From Cryptomeria japonica (taxonomy: Eukaryota > Streptophyta > Pinopsida > Cupressales > Cupressaceae), in contig NC_081413.1 of assembly GCF_030272615.1 (NCBI RefSeq), positions 336,719,302 to 336,783,301 on the forward strand: a stretch of 64,000 bases of DNA, given 5' to 3'. Under the pieces are notes generated by a model. The model was not told the DNA's origin and did not search any database. It was given only the letters and a program-made list of their open reading frames with translations. A program made the translations under genes and the position numbers. Of this stretch, positions 10,958 through 23,623 are shown piece after piece (the stretch's first letter is position 1; the number at the start of each line of letters is the position of its first letter).

Positions 10958-13900
10958 TGTAATGACCTACTAACCCAAAAAATCCCACTAATTTTTTTAA
11001 TTATTATTATTCTTACTTGTGTTTGATTCAGTTGCATACTCAAGTACTTCTATCCAAATAGGATAAGTATCGATCGAACTCGGATAAGAATCTAACCATA
11101 TGGGCTAAGAATCTATCCATATGGGATAGGATTTTTATCTATCTAATTCATGATTGACATCTACCCAAGCGAGGTTGACATCTATTCATAAAAATAGGGA
11201 ATGCTCTAGCCAAATACTTAGACTCATCAAGACCATCTGGGTCCTGAGTCACTCTCTAAAGACTACACTCCCCTACTAGGAGTGCATTGAGTTCATCATC
11301 CTTAGGAGTATATAAAAATAATTATATAAATAATCTTGAGTTCCACCTCAGAATTTAGCCTAAATCCTTGGGAAGTCAAGCGAATCCATATGATTTTCCC
11401 TCCAAGTATGCAATGAAATAAGTTTAATCTTTCATTTAGTATTATCTAGATCCTTTGATTGCATGGATATGGAGCTTCAAAAATCTAACAACTCATCCTT
11501 AACCAAATCCTAATCCCCAATCCTGAACTAGGGACAACTCCATCCCTAGACTACCTACATACCCATTTTAGCACAAGATTAAGACATAAAATATGTAGTT
11601 CTAGTTTCTATCTATGTTTAATGTAAATTTTTTGGTGGGTATGCAACCCTTTCTAGGGTCAATGTCTAAGATAGTTTCTCTATGGTTATCACCCACAATG
11701 GTAGCTCTTATAGAAAAAATGCTCAAAGTGACCTTTTTCTTATGGTCAAAAATAACTAAGTCCTATTTCCTATGAAAGTATTAATTTCTTGAAAACTATG
11801 ATACACGTAAGGGATAGCTTATGAAAATGATTTTAATTACTTGTAAGATACTAATTGTTTTGAAACAAAACCTATTAAACTTCAAATATGAAACCTAATA
11901 CTAGAAAGGTAATAATTAAATTGCTTGGAATAAAATTCAACTATTAAATAACAAGACTTTGGAAATGAATTTAACACTTACTTGTTTGAAGGGAAAAACT
12001 ATTCAATAATAGACTTGAAAATAACCACATTATTTTTAAATACTAATTGTTTGAAAATAAGATTGGAAAAGAGTCTAAATATTTGTAAGATATTGTTCAC
12101 TAGAATGTAAATAATAATAAGGCTCCTAATATAAATAAATAATTCTATTTGCTTAAAAAGGAAACTAACTAATACTAAAAATGAGACCACTTGAAAGGAA
12201 ATATTAAGTAATCCCTTGAAAGGTGAATCTATATACTTGTAAAAATAATAGTTGTTAAGGTTTGTAAAGAATCTAATTACTTCTGGAATGCTACTTGCTT
12301 TGAGATGAAGTTTTGAAAATAAGATTTATATGAATTAAAAATGAGCTAATACTTAGTGTCTAAATGTGTACATGCTAAACACTTTTAAATGGTAAAGGCT
12401 AAATGCTTGCAAATAAAACTCATATGTTTCATTTCTTAGAAATAATTTCTAATCAATCTACTTCTACTTGCTAATTGATAAACTAACTAATTCTTCCACT
12501 TGAAGTAATTCTAATGATAACCTTATCAATTTCAAATTCTTAGAAATGAGATAATGCTTTGCTCCTAAAATTTACTTCATGAAAATTATTATTTAATTTT
12601 CTATGTAAGTGATCATGAGATAGGTTTTCGAAAACTCATTTTTGGATAAGAATCCAAAAATCTAGAACAACGAAATCTTTTATTCAACTTTCAAACTAAG
12701 TTTCATTAGTCATACAAATAAAAGATGAGTATTTAATTTGAGATCCACAAATATTTCAGTTTTAGTTTCATTTCCATTTGCTAAAACTATTTTTGTTTTC
12801 ATGGATTGGAATTCAAGATATTTATTTTTCTCATCAGTTTTCAAATATTTGGTTTCAAATAATCTTTCTTTGCATCCTAATTAATACTAATGTTCTTACA
12901 AAATAGATTATATCATTAAAGTTATATGAAAATTTACAAATGCAATTTACCTCTAAATTTAAATGTTAATAAGTTCATCTATATTAATTACTTTGCAATA
13001 TAAATGTAACTACTCTTTTTACTAGTCTTAAGTTCCTTTAAAGCTAGATGATACAACTATTCAAAATTTGACTATTCAAAGTTATATGAATATTCTATAT
13101 CTTGAAACTTTAACTAAACATTAATCCATATTGCTTGAAATACATAAAAAAGAAACTATGAATCTAAACACATTTACTTGGAAGGTAAATACTTTTAATA
13201 TTTAATACTTGTACTAAATGAAGTATACTAAAAGGTATTTTTGATGTCCAATTTTTGAAAAGTATTGAATTTGTTGAAAGAGGTCTATCTATCATTTGTC
13301 TTAACTTGTGAAAAATCTTTCCAAGGTGTATCATTCGTACAATATCATTTCCCTTTTTCTTTATTTTTTTAAAATCAAACTAATTTATTTTATAAAAAGA
13401 TTTAACTATTATATCAACATCCTAAGAAAAATTAATTCAAGGTATTGGGTTCATTGAAAAGTCAATCTATTTTAATCCAAAAAGATTCATTTCTCATAAT
13501 GAAGAGATAACAAATTCTTTAAAAGAAGGTTTAAATTTCCATTCCATTAAGAGGACCAATAAAAAAGTTTAGGTTTAATTAAATATAACTTCAATTTTTT
13601 TTTATATTTTAATAATCAAATTATCACATCATTTATTTAAAATAAATCCCTTGCATAATCTTAAATTATTCATTTTAATAATGTAAAAAACTTAAATTAT
13701 AAGATAATTTTAATAATGTAAATAATTCCCTTTTTATTTTATTTTAAAACTTTAATTATAATTTAATTTTAGTAAAGTAAATAAACTTAAAAATTATAGA
13801 TTAATTTTAATAAATTTTAATTATTTAAAAACAACTTTAAAATATAAATTAATTTAAATAAAATTTAATAATTTAAAACAATCTTTAAAATATAAATTAA

Positions 13901-14169
13901 TATTAAATAAATTTTAATAATTTTAAACAACCTCTTTTTAAAACAAACCATTGTCAAAGTAAATAATTGGATAAAATGTAAGGAAAAGGGTTTTATGCAA
14001 AAATGGGAATAAATAATAAGCACATTTAAATATTCATTATTCTTGAAAATAATATTTTTCTAAATTAAAATTTGATGAAGGTAAATTTTTTTTTTTTTTT
14101 TTCCTAACTCAATTTGAAAATAAAGAGAGAATTTTAGAGAAAGAGGAGGAAACTTCTACATTGTTTATC
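10958..14169. other. AT-rich DNA with an LTR-like left edge, no gene seen
   Basis: TGTAATGACCTACTAACCC at 10958 resembles the edge of the giant LTR at 3045 (TGTAATGCCCCGCC). A short repeat of the form CTAACCATATGGG / CTATCCATATGGGATAGG lies near 11090-11130, and a TATA-rich patch at 11310-11340. From about 13560 to 13960 the sequence is dominated by TTTAATAA / AAATTTTAATTA words. A T-run is at 14084-14102. The DNA is cut on its right by the gypsy element at 14175. It may be the body of an unrecognised LTR or LARD-like element. Confidence 0.4.
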
Positions 14170-14174
14170 CTACG

Positions 14175-14980
14175 TGAAGCAGTCACTAGTGAGGAGGGAC
14201 CTCAAAGAGATCAATCTAGACCGGTCAGCAAGAGTAACACAACAGAAACACAAAGATATGATAGAGGCAATATAGAACATATTGTTTTTATTTCATGAAA
14301 ATTGATTACAACCAACCGGTAACAATTGGGTTGCAGCATAACCAGCTCACAGGCCTAGTAGAACATACAGAATAGGTCACAACCAGGACCTTGAATCTTA
14401 AGATCTATCTTCTATGCACAATCTCACTACTTGATTCTTTGATTCTTTGATTCTTTGATTTATTACATTCTAATGCGGAATTACAATTATATATACAATC
14501 CAAAGAATCCAGTCAGCCCAAAAAGGGATCAAAACCCAAAGAACAAGACCTAATGTGTAAAATTAACAAGGTCGGCCTCTTCCGAGAGATTTCTCCAGAA
14601 AATACAAAGCATGAAACGTAGATCATGGGAAAAGGTCGGTCACACACCAAAGAACATCAGAATCAACGCCCAAGGCTCTGCAAGCTTTGGAAGGGGTTCT
14701 CGTATATCACCAAATAGCTCTAGGCAACTGGTAACAAGAACTGTCAACCGGAAAATGAAACTGTCAAGGAAACCAATAGCGATAACTTGCCAAAAAATGA
14801 TCCAAATGCGATGCAGTATGGAACTAAGAAAGATGATCAAGTCTTCAAGTAGAATCCAACTCCACAAGATCCGGTGAGCCAAAACCAAGACACACAAAAA
14901 GAAATGTTGAAACTACAAAAAGAAGGAAAATGTTTTTGGTTGATGCAAGATTGCTATGAACCAGGGATGCTCCTGCATCA
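14175..14980 (-). repeat. Gypsy 3' LTR (left copy)
   Basis: It starts TGAAGCAGTCACTAG and ends CTCCTGCATCA, and it pairs with 38253-38971. Compared with that copy it has extra GATTCTTT units near 14432-14460 and an extra block near 14575-14640. The adjacent internal sequence at 14981-15010 shows no obvious polypurine tract on the minus strand. Confidence 0.9.
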
Positions 14981-15200
14981 GACATCCGAGGTTATTGAAA
15001 AAGTGAGCCTCTCACTTTGCTAGGGTCAAAGGAAAACCAAGGTGATCTACCTGTGCCTAAGAAATCCAAGATGAATCTTCAACTGGTATGTCCTTCCACT
15101 TCACAAGGTACTCCTTATACTGACTACTTCGGGTACTATGCCCAATCCTACTATCCAAAATTTCTTCAATCTGATCTGGTTCCTTCTGGGACAACTGTTT

Positions 15201-18134
15201 CTACAAGTCTACAATACTATCCTCACTGAATTCTGGTTCATGATACTCATGAAGATCTACAATGTTAAACACAAGTGAAATATTCAGACTATCTAGTAAC
15301 TCCACTTCATATGCATTTCCATAACCGAACTTCCTCAAAATCCTGAAAGGTCCAAACTTCTTCATTTGCAATTTGCTACAGGTTCCAACCGAGAATCTCT
15401 CATTTCTCAGATATACCATCACTTCATCACCAACTTCAAAATCCTTATGTCTCCTCTTCTCATTTGCCTTCTCCTTATACTTGATGTTCATGTCCTATAA
15501 ATGTTGCGTAACTTGAATATGCAAGGCTGCCATGTGATCCACAAAGTCTTCTTCTTTTGAACTTCTCCAGTCTTCACTACTAATGTCTCTCAATTCTGAT
15601 ATACCTCTAGGATGCACTCCGGTAACAATCTCAAAAGGCATTCTTCGGTACTCCTATTTACTGAATTGTTGTAGGCAAACTCTTCGTGTGCAAGGATCAA
15701 ATCCCAACTTCTAGTTTTATCTCCAACTAAACATCTCAACAAGTTTCCCAAGCTCCTATTAACTACTTCTGTCTATCCATCAGTTTGTGGATGAAAAGTA
15801 GAACTGAACTTCAAATCTTCAAATCCTAATATTGTCATTCTCATCTCTGTTAGCAAATTCCTTCTTCTACTCAATGCATCAACAACTTTGTTAGATTTCC
15901 CACTTCTATGCTTCAACACAAAGGTGTAACTCTAGAGGAATTCTACCCATCTCATATGTCTCTGATTCAACTTACTCTGGTTGTTCAAATACTACAAAAC
16001 TTGATGATCTGTATACAACACAAACTCCTTAGGCAACAAGTAATGTCTCCACTTCTTCAAGGCTTGAACTATGGCATAAAATTCCTGATCATATACTGAA
16101 TATATCCTTCAGGCATCATTTAATTTCTCACTAAAATAAGCTACTACTCTCCCTTCCTGACTGAAGGCTACTCCTATTGTTGTTCCACTTGCATCATAAT
16201 CCACTTGAACTACTTAATTGAAATAAAGTAAAGCTAACACAGGTTGTCAGCCACTTTCTGCTTCAATAGTTCAAAACTTTTGTTTTCTCAGGTAGTCCAC
16301 TTAAATTCCTTCCGATCTCATCTCATGGTCTCAGTCATAGGGTTACAAACTGAACTGAAATTTATGATAAACTTTCGGTAAAAACTAGCCAATCCGTGAA
16401 ATGATCTTACCTCTCCAATGATTTATGGTGTAGGCCACTCAACAATTGCTTTTACTTTCTCAGGGTCCATCTTCAAACCATCCTCAGATATCAAAAATCC
16501 CAAATAGACTAACTCATCCTTCATGAAAGTACACTTCTTGATATTTATCAGCAACTTCTCTTCTCTCAACCTCTGCAAAACTTGTCTCAACTGCAACAAA
16601 TTCTCCTCTTTTGTCTTACTAAAAATCAGAATGTCATCCAAATACACAATAATAAACTTACCCAAGAATTTCTTCAATACCTCATTCATCAGCCTCATGA
16701 AAGTACTCGGTGCATTAGTTAACCCAAAAGACATCACCAACCATTCATACAATCCTTCATTTGTCTTAAATATTGTCTTCCACTCATCTCCTTCTCTGAT
16801 CCTAATATGATGATATCCACTCTTCAAATCTATCTTTGTAAATTATTTTTCTCCACTCAAATAGTCCATTATGTCATCCATCCTAGGCAAAGGAAATCGG
16901 TATTTCACTATGATCTTGTTTATTACTCTGGAATCAGTACACATTCTCCACTCTCCATTATTCTTAGGTGATAATATTGTTGGTATTGCACAAGGTCTTA
17001 GACTTTCCCTGATCAAACCTTTCTTCAATAGCTACTACACTTGTTTATTCATCTCTTCATTCTCTGTCGGTGTCAACCAATGTGCAACTTTGTTAAGCAA
17101 ACTAGCTCTGAGAACCAAGTCCATACAATGACTAATACTTCTCACAGGTGGCAATCCATCAAGTTCATTATCTAAAATGATGTCTTCATATTCTGTTAGC
17201 AAATCTTTAATCTCTTTCAGTCATTCTCCTTCCAGTTTCGATTTCTCAGCCTTCTTAGGAATTAAGTTAAAACATACATTTTCATGTCTCAGTCCATCCA
17301 GGAATTCCCTTCCGTCTACCAAACAGATTCTAGAATTCATACAGACTTCATTCTTTAAAGGTTCATCCAAAGGTAACAATGTTTGCTTCATCCAATTGGC
17401 CACAATAGTGTATGTATTCTTCCTCCCATAAAGGACTGCATGTCTATCAAACTGCCAAGGTCTACCCAACAAAAGATGACAAATATCCATAGGAATAATA
17501 TCACAAAAGGATTCATCAGGATAATTCCAGATTTTTAATTTCACCAAACATTGTTCACTTACTAACAAATTATGTTCATCTTGAATCCATGCTATCTGAT
17601 AAGACTTAGGGTGTTTCAGTCTCTCCAAATTCAACTTATTCACCATCTCTTTTGAAACAAGATTATCTGAACTACCACTATCAATAACAAATTTACAACA
17701 CTTACCAGATACCTTACGTCTAGTCTTGAGCAAATTCTTCCTCTCCAAGGGCTCTTCATCTCATTCGGTATGACACAAAGCTCTCCTCATCATCAACGGT
17801 TCTCCATCTTCTAGTTTATTGTCTGGTTGAGTGGGGTTTTCTTCCACCACTGCTTCTCTTTCGGTATCCTCTATCTTCTTACACTCAAAACTATGATGTC
17901 CTTCTCCTCCACACTTATAGAAAGTTCCTCTAAATGTTCTCTTGTCTTGTCTTCCAAAGTTCTCATTCTGGTAGTCATCTAGTTCTCTCCTCTGGTAGAA
18001 ATTTATATCATCCTTCTGGTATGAATTACCTTATTTGTTCACTTCCTTGTCCTTGTTTTGATCTGTATAGGTTCCTCTACCTCTAGTATATCCTCTTCCT
18101 CCTTGAAATATTCCTCTGGTAAACCTTCCACCTC
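15201..18134 (-). pseudogene. Gypsy Gag zinc knuckle and Pol (broken, integrase deleted)
   Basis: Reading down the minus strand there is a degenerate zinc knuckle near 17910 (FYKCGGEGHHSFEC, where the first Cys has become Phe). An aspartic protease follows at 17221-17748 with the active-site DSGSSDN and LLLGRPW. The reverse transcriptase lies at 16423-17028 with FGLTNAP and the catalytic YLDD box. RNase H pieces come next near 15900-16300 ([12 protein letters not shown]). After the RNase H linker the frame jumps at about 15800-15825 straight to STFHPQTDGQTEVVNRSLG, the end of the integrase core, so the zinc finger and most of the core are missing. The C-terminal integrase tail (15201-15491, VGDEVMVYLRNERF to FNIVDLHEYHEPE) remains. 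No chromodomain is visible. Several stops confirm a dead gene. Confidence 0.93.
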
Positions 18135-18139
18135 TGCCT

Positions 18140-19373
18140 TGTTAGAATAACCTGTGGACAATTGAGAGGGGGGGGGGTGAATCAGTTGTCAACAAATTAT
18201 ATTAATCAAACCACTTTATAACCTTTAACTGGAGCACATAAACATTGAATACTGGAATAACATAAACTTATATGAGTAAACAATAAAACTTAAGAATGAA
18301 ACAGAGAATTAACACAATGCAACCATACCACATAACACCATGATTTGTACGTGGAAAACCTGGTAAAGGGAAAAACCACAATGGGAAGCCTACCCATAGT
18401 CAGATAATACTTTTGTAGAAAGTATGTGATACAATAAGGGGCCTGCACATGCAGGAAGGCACATTGCCTAGAGCGTACTGCTCATTACAAAGGAGTCTAA
18501 CTGACTACACAAAGGTTATAACCACATCAATATAATTAGACAACAATCCAAAAGAATGGAACTACCAGTGATAGCATCTACCATGCCTAATTATAGTTCC
18601 AGTTAAGCTCAATACCAAAGGCCTTTTACCTCTTACATAAACCCAATTTGATCACCTATGATTGACCAAATCTCCTTCGCATATAATTTTTAATTCCATG
18701 ACCATGACCATGATCTACAATGAGATCTTACATCAATTTATACAAGCCCTAAGGCCTAAACCAATTAGGGTGGCCACCTAAGAGATATTACAATTATATC
18801 ATTACATACATCCATATTACAATGATATGCCATGTCATCTTTAGACCAAAACAACATTAACCAATCCATAAATCATCTTGGTAACATGTAGAGAACATGT
18901 TACATGATACCACTCCATAACCTAGATAGGTACTGGACCTAATTTGGGTTGACTATGCCAAAGAGATGTCTCCAATCAGTCGAGGCACAATCAAGGATCA
19001 CTTTCTACATGTTGAATTCCATCTAGAAGCCGCACCAACACCACTTATGCATCATGTCAAAGATTCACAGTAAAATCTCTGCCGGTAAAACCTTAAACCC
19101 TTACCGATATAGGCTTACTAGAGTGTATGATAGCATCCGATCATCAAGTCAATACCAACTAACCAAAACATACTCCAGAAAAATCAAACCAAACATATTC
19201 CATTGATCCAGACATGTCGATAGTATCCAACTGATAGTCCCTTTTGCTGGTAACACTAGTTCTTCTACCAGTAACCAAAATTTGTCTGTTGGTAACCAAT
19301 CATAACAGCTAGTGTTGTAATCAATGGCAAAACTACAATGCAAAACATTATCAATTCCTTCATATTTCCAACA
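18140..19373 (-). repeat. Copia 3' LTR (left copy, 1,234 bp)
   Basis: It begins TGTTAGAATAACC on the plus strand and ends TTTCCAACA, and it pairs with 36138-37368. A long G-run at 18168-18177, read on the sense strand as a C-run before the LTR end, is typical of plant copia LTRs. A TATAAAT box lies on the sense (minus) strand at 18736-18742 and is repeated in the right copy at 36732-36738; it is the likely U3 promoter element. Confidence 0.95.
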
Positions 19374-19467
19374 ATCTCCCCCATTTGGCATTCATGGAAA
19401 CACTAGATGTGAAAAATAAAACATCTAAGTGCCAAGAAATACCAAACATTTCTCATAGAAGATATAA

Positions 19468-22400
19468 TGTTCTACCCCTGCCCTAATCAGATTTTAATCT
19501 CGGTTTGACCTTGATTAGTTTACCACATTATAATACTATAGTAAGATGTTGTGATTATTGTGCGTACCTGTTAATGTGGTTTTCACATTGATTCTTATGT
19601 AAGTTTAATTGTTCTCCTGATTTGTGTTATTAATCTCGGGCTAACACTTTCATTGGAAATATATATGTATGCATGTGTGTTGCATGGTTGCAGGAGATTG
19701 TAGGTACAATACCGCATAGGTGCGAGGTTCGTCTCCACCTGGATTTGCAGGTTTGAGTGTACCTCTTTGGTCCTTAGAGATTGGATTAGGTTGTCGTAAG
19801 ACCCTTGTTTTACCCTAGTCGTGTTCAAGTGAGCATCGTCAGTCGTCCATCAGTCTCCCTTTGTTTGGGTATGTAGGTTGTGTATCTGGTTGGCTCTCTT
19901 GGGTTGCGTGCTTTGCCTGTGGTAAAATTGAGTATTTAATCTTAAGTAGTAATTTGATTTAATGTTTTCTTTTACGCATTAGTAATTAAGGGACTAAATT
20001 AAATAGGTCCCCTTTGTGGATTAATCATTAATTAAAATTGCTCTATTCATGTTTCTAGCAAGTTCGATTTAAATGGTTAATTCTAAAATGATGAATTTAT
20101 TCAGTTTATGCATTTTGAAAGGAAAGAATAAATTTTATTTGAAAATAGAAATATTTTATCCTCTTTGACATTTTGGAAATAGAAAGGTTAATTTCAATTA
20201 TCAGAGAAAATCAATTTTAAAGGAAAAGCAAGTTTAGTATATTTGATTTGCTGAAAAGAATGATTTTTTATTTTAATTGAAAGAAAGTATTTTAAATCTA
20301 AAAAAGAAATTTTGGTCAAACTTTTTCCATTTAACCTAGGTTTGGAAAATATTTTTGGAGGATTTTTTTTGGAGAGTACTTTTGGAAAAATAATTTTGGA
20401 TGGAGAAAATTTTGGGCAATTGGGGGAAGAAAGATTTTTGGAGCTTGCAGGTTGGGCTCTCCTTCAAATCTTTCTAGGATTGCTGAATAAGTTAGGTTTC
20501 TAGTTTATCTCTTTGGTTTCTTTGCTAAATAGAGATTTTATGGATCTTGAAGGTTTCTGGTTGTGTTTGTGATAATCTCCAGATTAAAATTTTGGTTGTT
20601 CTCAATAAACTTTGTTAAATCCCCATTGAATGTTCTCAGATTAAGTTTCATACTGGAAATTAGTTTGAAGTTTGGTAGATTGGTGGAATAGATTTGTGAG
20701 AAATGATTCCTTGCCCAAATATGGCTTTGTTTGAAAAAAAATTGCTTATTTGGAAGGTTATTCAACAAAATTTTACTATTTAAAAAACCATGGACATTCT
20801 GGAAAATTTATTTTTGTCTATGTTTGAGACTGTGATATAAAAACTGGGGGTTGTTCTTTTTTTAAAGTTAATATTAAAAATAAAAATAAAAATATAAAAA
20901 AAAAAAGATATTTCTTGGGGCAGATTTTAGGGTTTGGAGGGCGGAGGAGCCGAGGCTCAACCTGTGCCCCCCCTTTCCTCCACGGGCTCACAACCTTGGA
21001 GGTCTACGACCATGCTGGTGGCAGCAGAGCTCTGCAACCACAATGTGGCCACAGAGACCTGCAACCACCGTGTGGCCACAGAGACCTGTGACCCCATGGT
21101 GGCCCCAGGGATCGCGCGTCCACTGTGTGGATGTCATGGGCCTGCATCCACCATGGTGGCCACAGTCTCCGCAGCTAGGGCCCCACCTCCACTCCCATGG
21201 AGGGAGGTGAGCCCCGCGGTTTTCCCTATTCTTTTTATTTATAATAAAAATGAATCACAATTTAAATTTTGGGTTTTTTAAAAAGTTTTTAATATTATTT
21301 TATTTAAAAGTTTTAAAATAGTTTTTTAATAATTAACTATTGTTTAATATATATTTAATATATATTAGTATATATTTTATTAATTGCGGATTAATATTTA
21401 TATATTAATTAATATTTAATTTGTATTTTTCTATATGTATGCAAGGAAGTATCAATTTATTTGGAAAATAATCATTGATATTTATTTCCTTTTTGTGTAT
21501 ATTTGCATTTTTGGAAAGTATATAATTGTGTCGCAAGAAATGAGATTAGATTATTGTTTTCAAACAAGTATGAGAAAGATGGTCTATTTTGATAAATGAA
21601 TATCATATTTCTTAGCTGATTAATGAATATTTGATTCTATATCATTGTTTATACTGCATACATTATAATTATAATAATGTGATTTTGGTTTGGAAACTCG
21701 CGATGAAGTATTTAAATTATTGTATGATGCAATTGAGCTTTAGTGAGTTAGTAAAGAATGCATGACATGTACCTAGACAAGGTAGACAAAATTGAAATCT
21801 AATTAGATCTATTAGGAAACTAGATCAATTTTAATGTTTAAACAATATGGAAAAAGGTTGTTCTTTCTGGTTTATGCCTATGCACAGTAAAAAAATTTGT
21901 ATTCACATTTGATTAAGAAATGACAAGTCTTTGATTGTCATTGTTGGATGTTGTCGTATATTGATTTGGATATCTGCTCATGTCCTTAATCTCGAGTATT
22001 TACTGTTTTCTAGTGATGGTTTTGTATCTGGTCATGTCCTTATGCGTGTCTCAAATGTTGGTTTGTGGCTGACCATAGCTGGTCAGGTCTCTAGTTAGAG
22101 TACCGTCAGTCAGTGCACCTCGTATGAAGTTTTGTTTGACCAAGCGGGTAATCCTACCATATTGAACTCCGTAATCTTGTCCTGGTGTATGCCTTGGTTT
22201 AGGAGTTTTGTATGTTTATGGTCTAGTATCATATGGAAAAGTGGCTTTCGATTGGGGGTCGCGCCCAAAGTGGTTGTTGGGTAACCCATCAAAAGTGTGT
22301 CTAAATAAGTGATAACCTAATAGCATATTAGAGAGTTTAGTTAATGAACACTAAGAAGATAATTGTGCCTCACGCATGGGATGAGTGCTAGTACAGACTC

Positions 22401-23608
22401 AACATGCAGTGAGAAGGCCTGAAATGGCAAACCACCAACCTTGTCTTCATGAAAGGATGTGTGGGTCCACATGAGGCTTGGATGGGCTGGAGGTTCGAGA
22501 TAGGTTGCTAGGGTAACCCAGTAGATGGGGTCGGAACCTATGGAGACCTGCCATGGTAACCATACCAAGTTATGTGATGACACTTGTTTCTTATGCTCGC
22601 TAGTGTGTTGGTTGTTTTGCCTTTGTTAGGAGCACTGTTGTGGAGTCATCATGTTGTTTATGCCCTTGTGGAACCTGATATTCATGCTAGACCATGGGTT
22701 GCTTATGATGGGTTGCGAAGACTTAGTTTTGCGAATGCTCCAATTGATCTTTTGTATTTGCTTCTCATTATGTTTAGTTGGATCCTTTTCCTATTTAGGG
22801 ATCATTCATGTATTTATTGGACCAATGTGGTCATATGTATTATTGGTTTATGAACACCGTGATGGTAGGATGTAAATGATGTGAACCTTATGTATTCTTC
22901 ACCCTATTATTTTATCAGAGGGGTCTTGCAGTTGAGCAGACCCGGAGATGTAGCCCACTAGGGGTGAACTCTGATATCATTTTGGTGTTATGTGGTGTTT
23001 ATTTTCTTATGTTTTCTTTTTTTTTAATTGTAGCATGTATGGATGGCATTATGGTTAAAATGTATAATGTGGATTAGATGATGTTGATCTTAAATGCATG
23101 TATGTAGTCATCTTATTAAATGCATTAATTTGGATCATGAAGAATGCAGATTTGATTAATGGAATGTATTGAGTTGTTGATAATGCAATTAAAGTATGCA
23201 TGGAAATTATTCGTTAGTTTATTTTGAAATTAAAGTATGTAATGAAATTAGTTGTATGACTTATGTTTTAATGAAAGTTTGAACGTAATGTATGGCTATA
23301 TTGTAATGAATGAACCTTATCATGTTATCTATATTTTTATCTTACCGAAAAAATTTATCCTTGCTTAAAGTATTATCATGTCATTAAGTTAATCAACCTA
23401 ATTGGATTAATTAGCGTGAGCTGAGCTAATTGATTAATTAAGTAATCACATTGGGAAAATCTTTAGGTGTTATTTAAGTCTTCCACTGTGTTATTTGAGC
23501 TTATGATATCTCATTTTATCATTATGTTGTGGTTAACTTTTAAATATATATATATATATATATACTCTATTCGTTTGTTTTAGCTTAATCCCTTCGGGGT
23601 TTATTACA
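19468..23608 (+). repeat. LARD 5' LTR (4,141 bp)
   Basis: It opens TGTTCTACCCCTGCCC (the right copy has TGTAGTACCCC) and closes CCCTTCGGGGTTTATTACA. An 11 bp stretch before the final TTACA, present in the right copy as CCTAGTGGGGC, is missing here. It contains a GC-rich island (20930-21215), a (TA)n tract at 23545-23562, and a strongly conserved core at about 22085-22560. Short ORFs occur on both strands without known domains. Confidence 0.95.
20930..21215 (+). other. GC-rich island with 27 bp repeats (left LTR)
   Basis: An abrupt GC-rich block sits within AT-rich LTR. From about 21005 to 21110 it is built of imperfect 27 bp units of the form CTGCAACCACAATGTGGCCA plus seven bases. An open frame from ATG at 20934 (115 codons) covers the block and turns the units into 9-residue repeats (CNHNVATET, CNHRVATET, CDPMVAPGI). 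The same frame and ATG exist in the other LTR at 28841. No known domain is recognised. Coding is possible but not shown. Confidence 0.65.
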
Positions 23609-23611
23609 TTT

Positions 23612-23623
23612 TGTATCAGAGCC
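23612..23623 (+). other. LARD primer-binding site (initiator Met tRNA type)
   Basis: TTTTGTATCAGAGCC follows the LTR end at 23608. The plant initiator-Met primer site is TGGTATCAGAGCC; here one G of the leading TGG is lost. Its position right after the LTR makes the call firm. Confidence 0.85.

Noticed and set aside
14611-14897. Facing ORFs of 85-88 codons in the left gypsy LTR
   Set aside because: They lie fully within the LTR, and the right LTR copy carries stops or an indel in the same frames.
22341-22875. Short ORFs in the conserved core of the LARD LTR as possible genes
   Set aside because: Frames are short, lie on both strands, are not kept in the same form in the second LTR and show no domain.
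23545-23562. TA run as a promoter TATA box
   Set aside because: It is a microsatellite whose length differs between the two LTRs and it sits at the LTR 3' end, after the expected transcription start.
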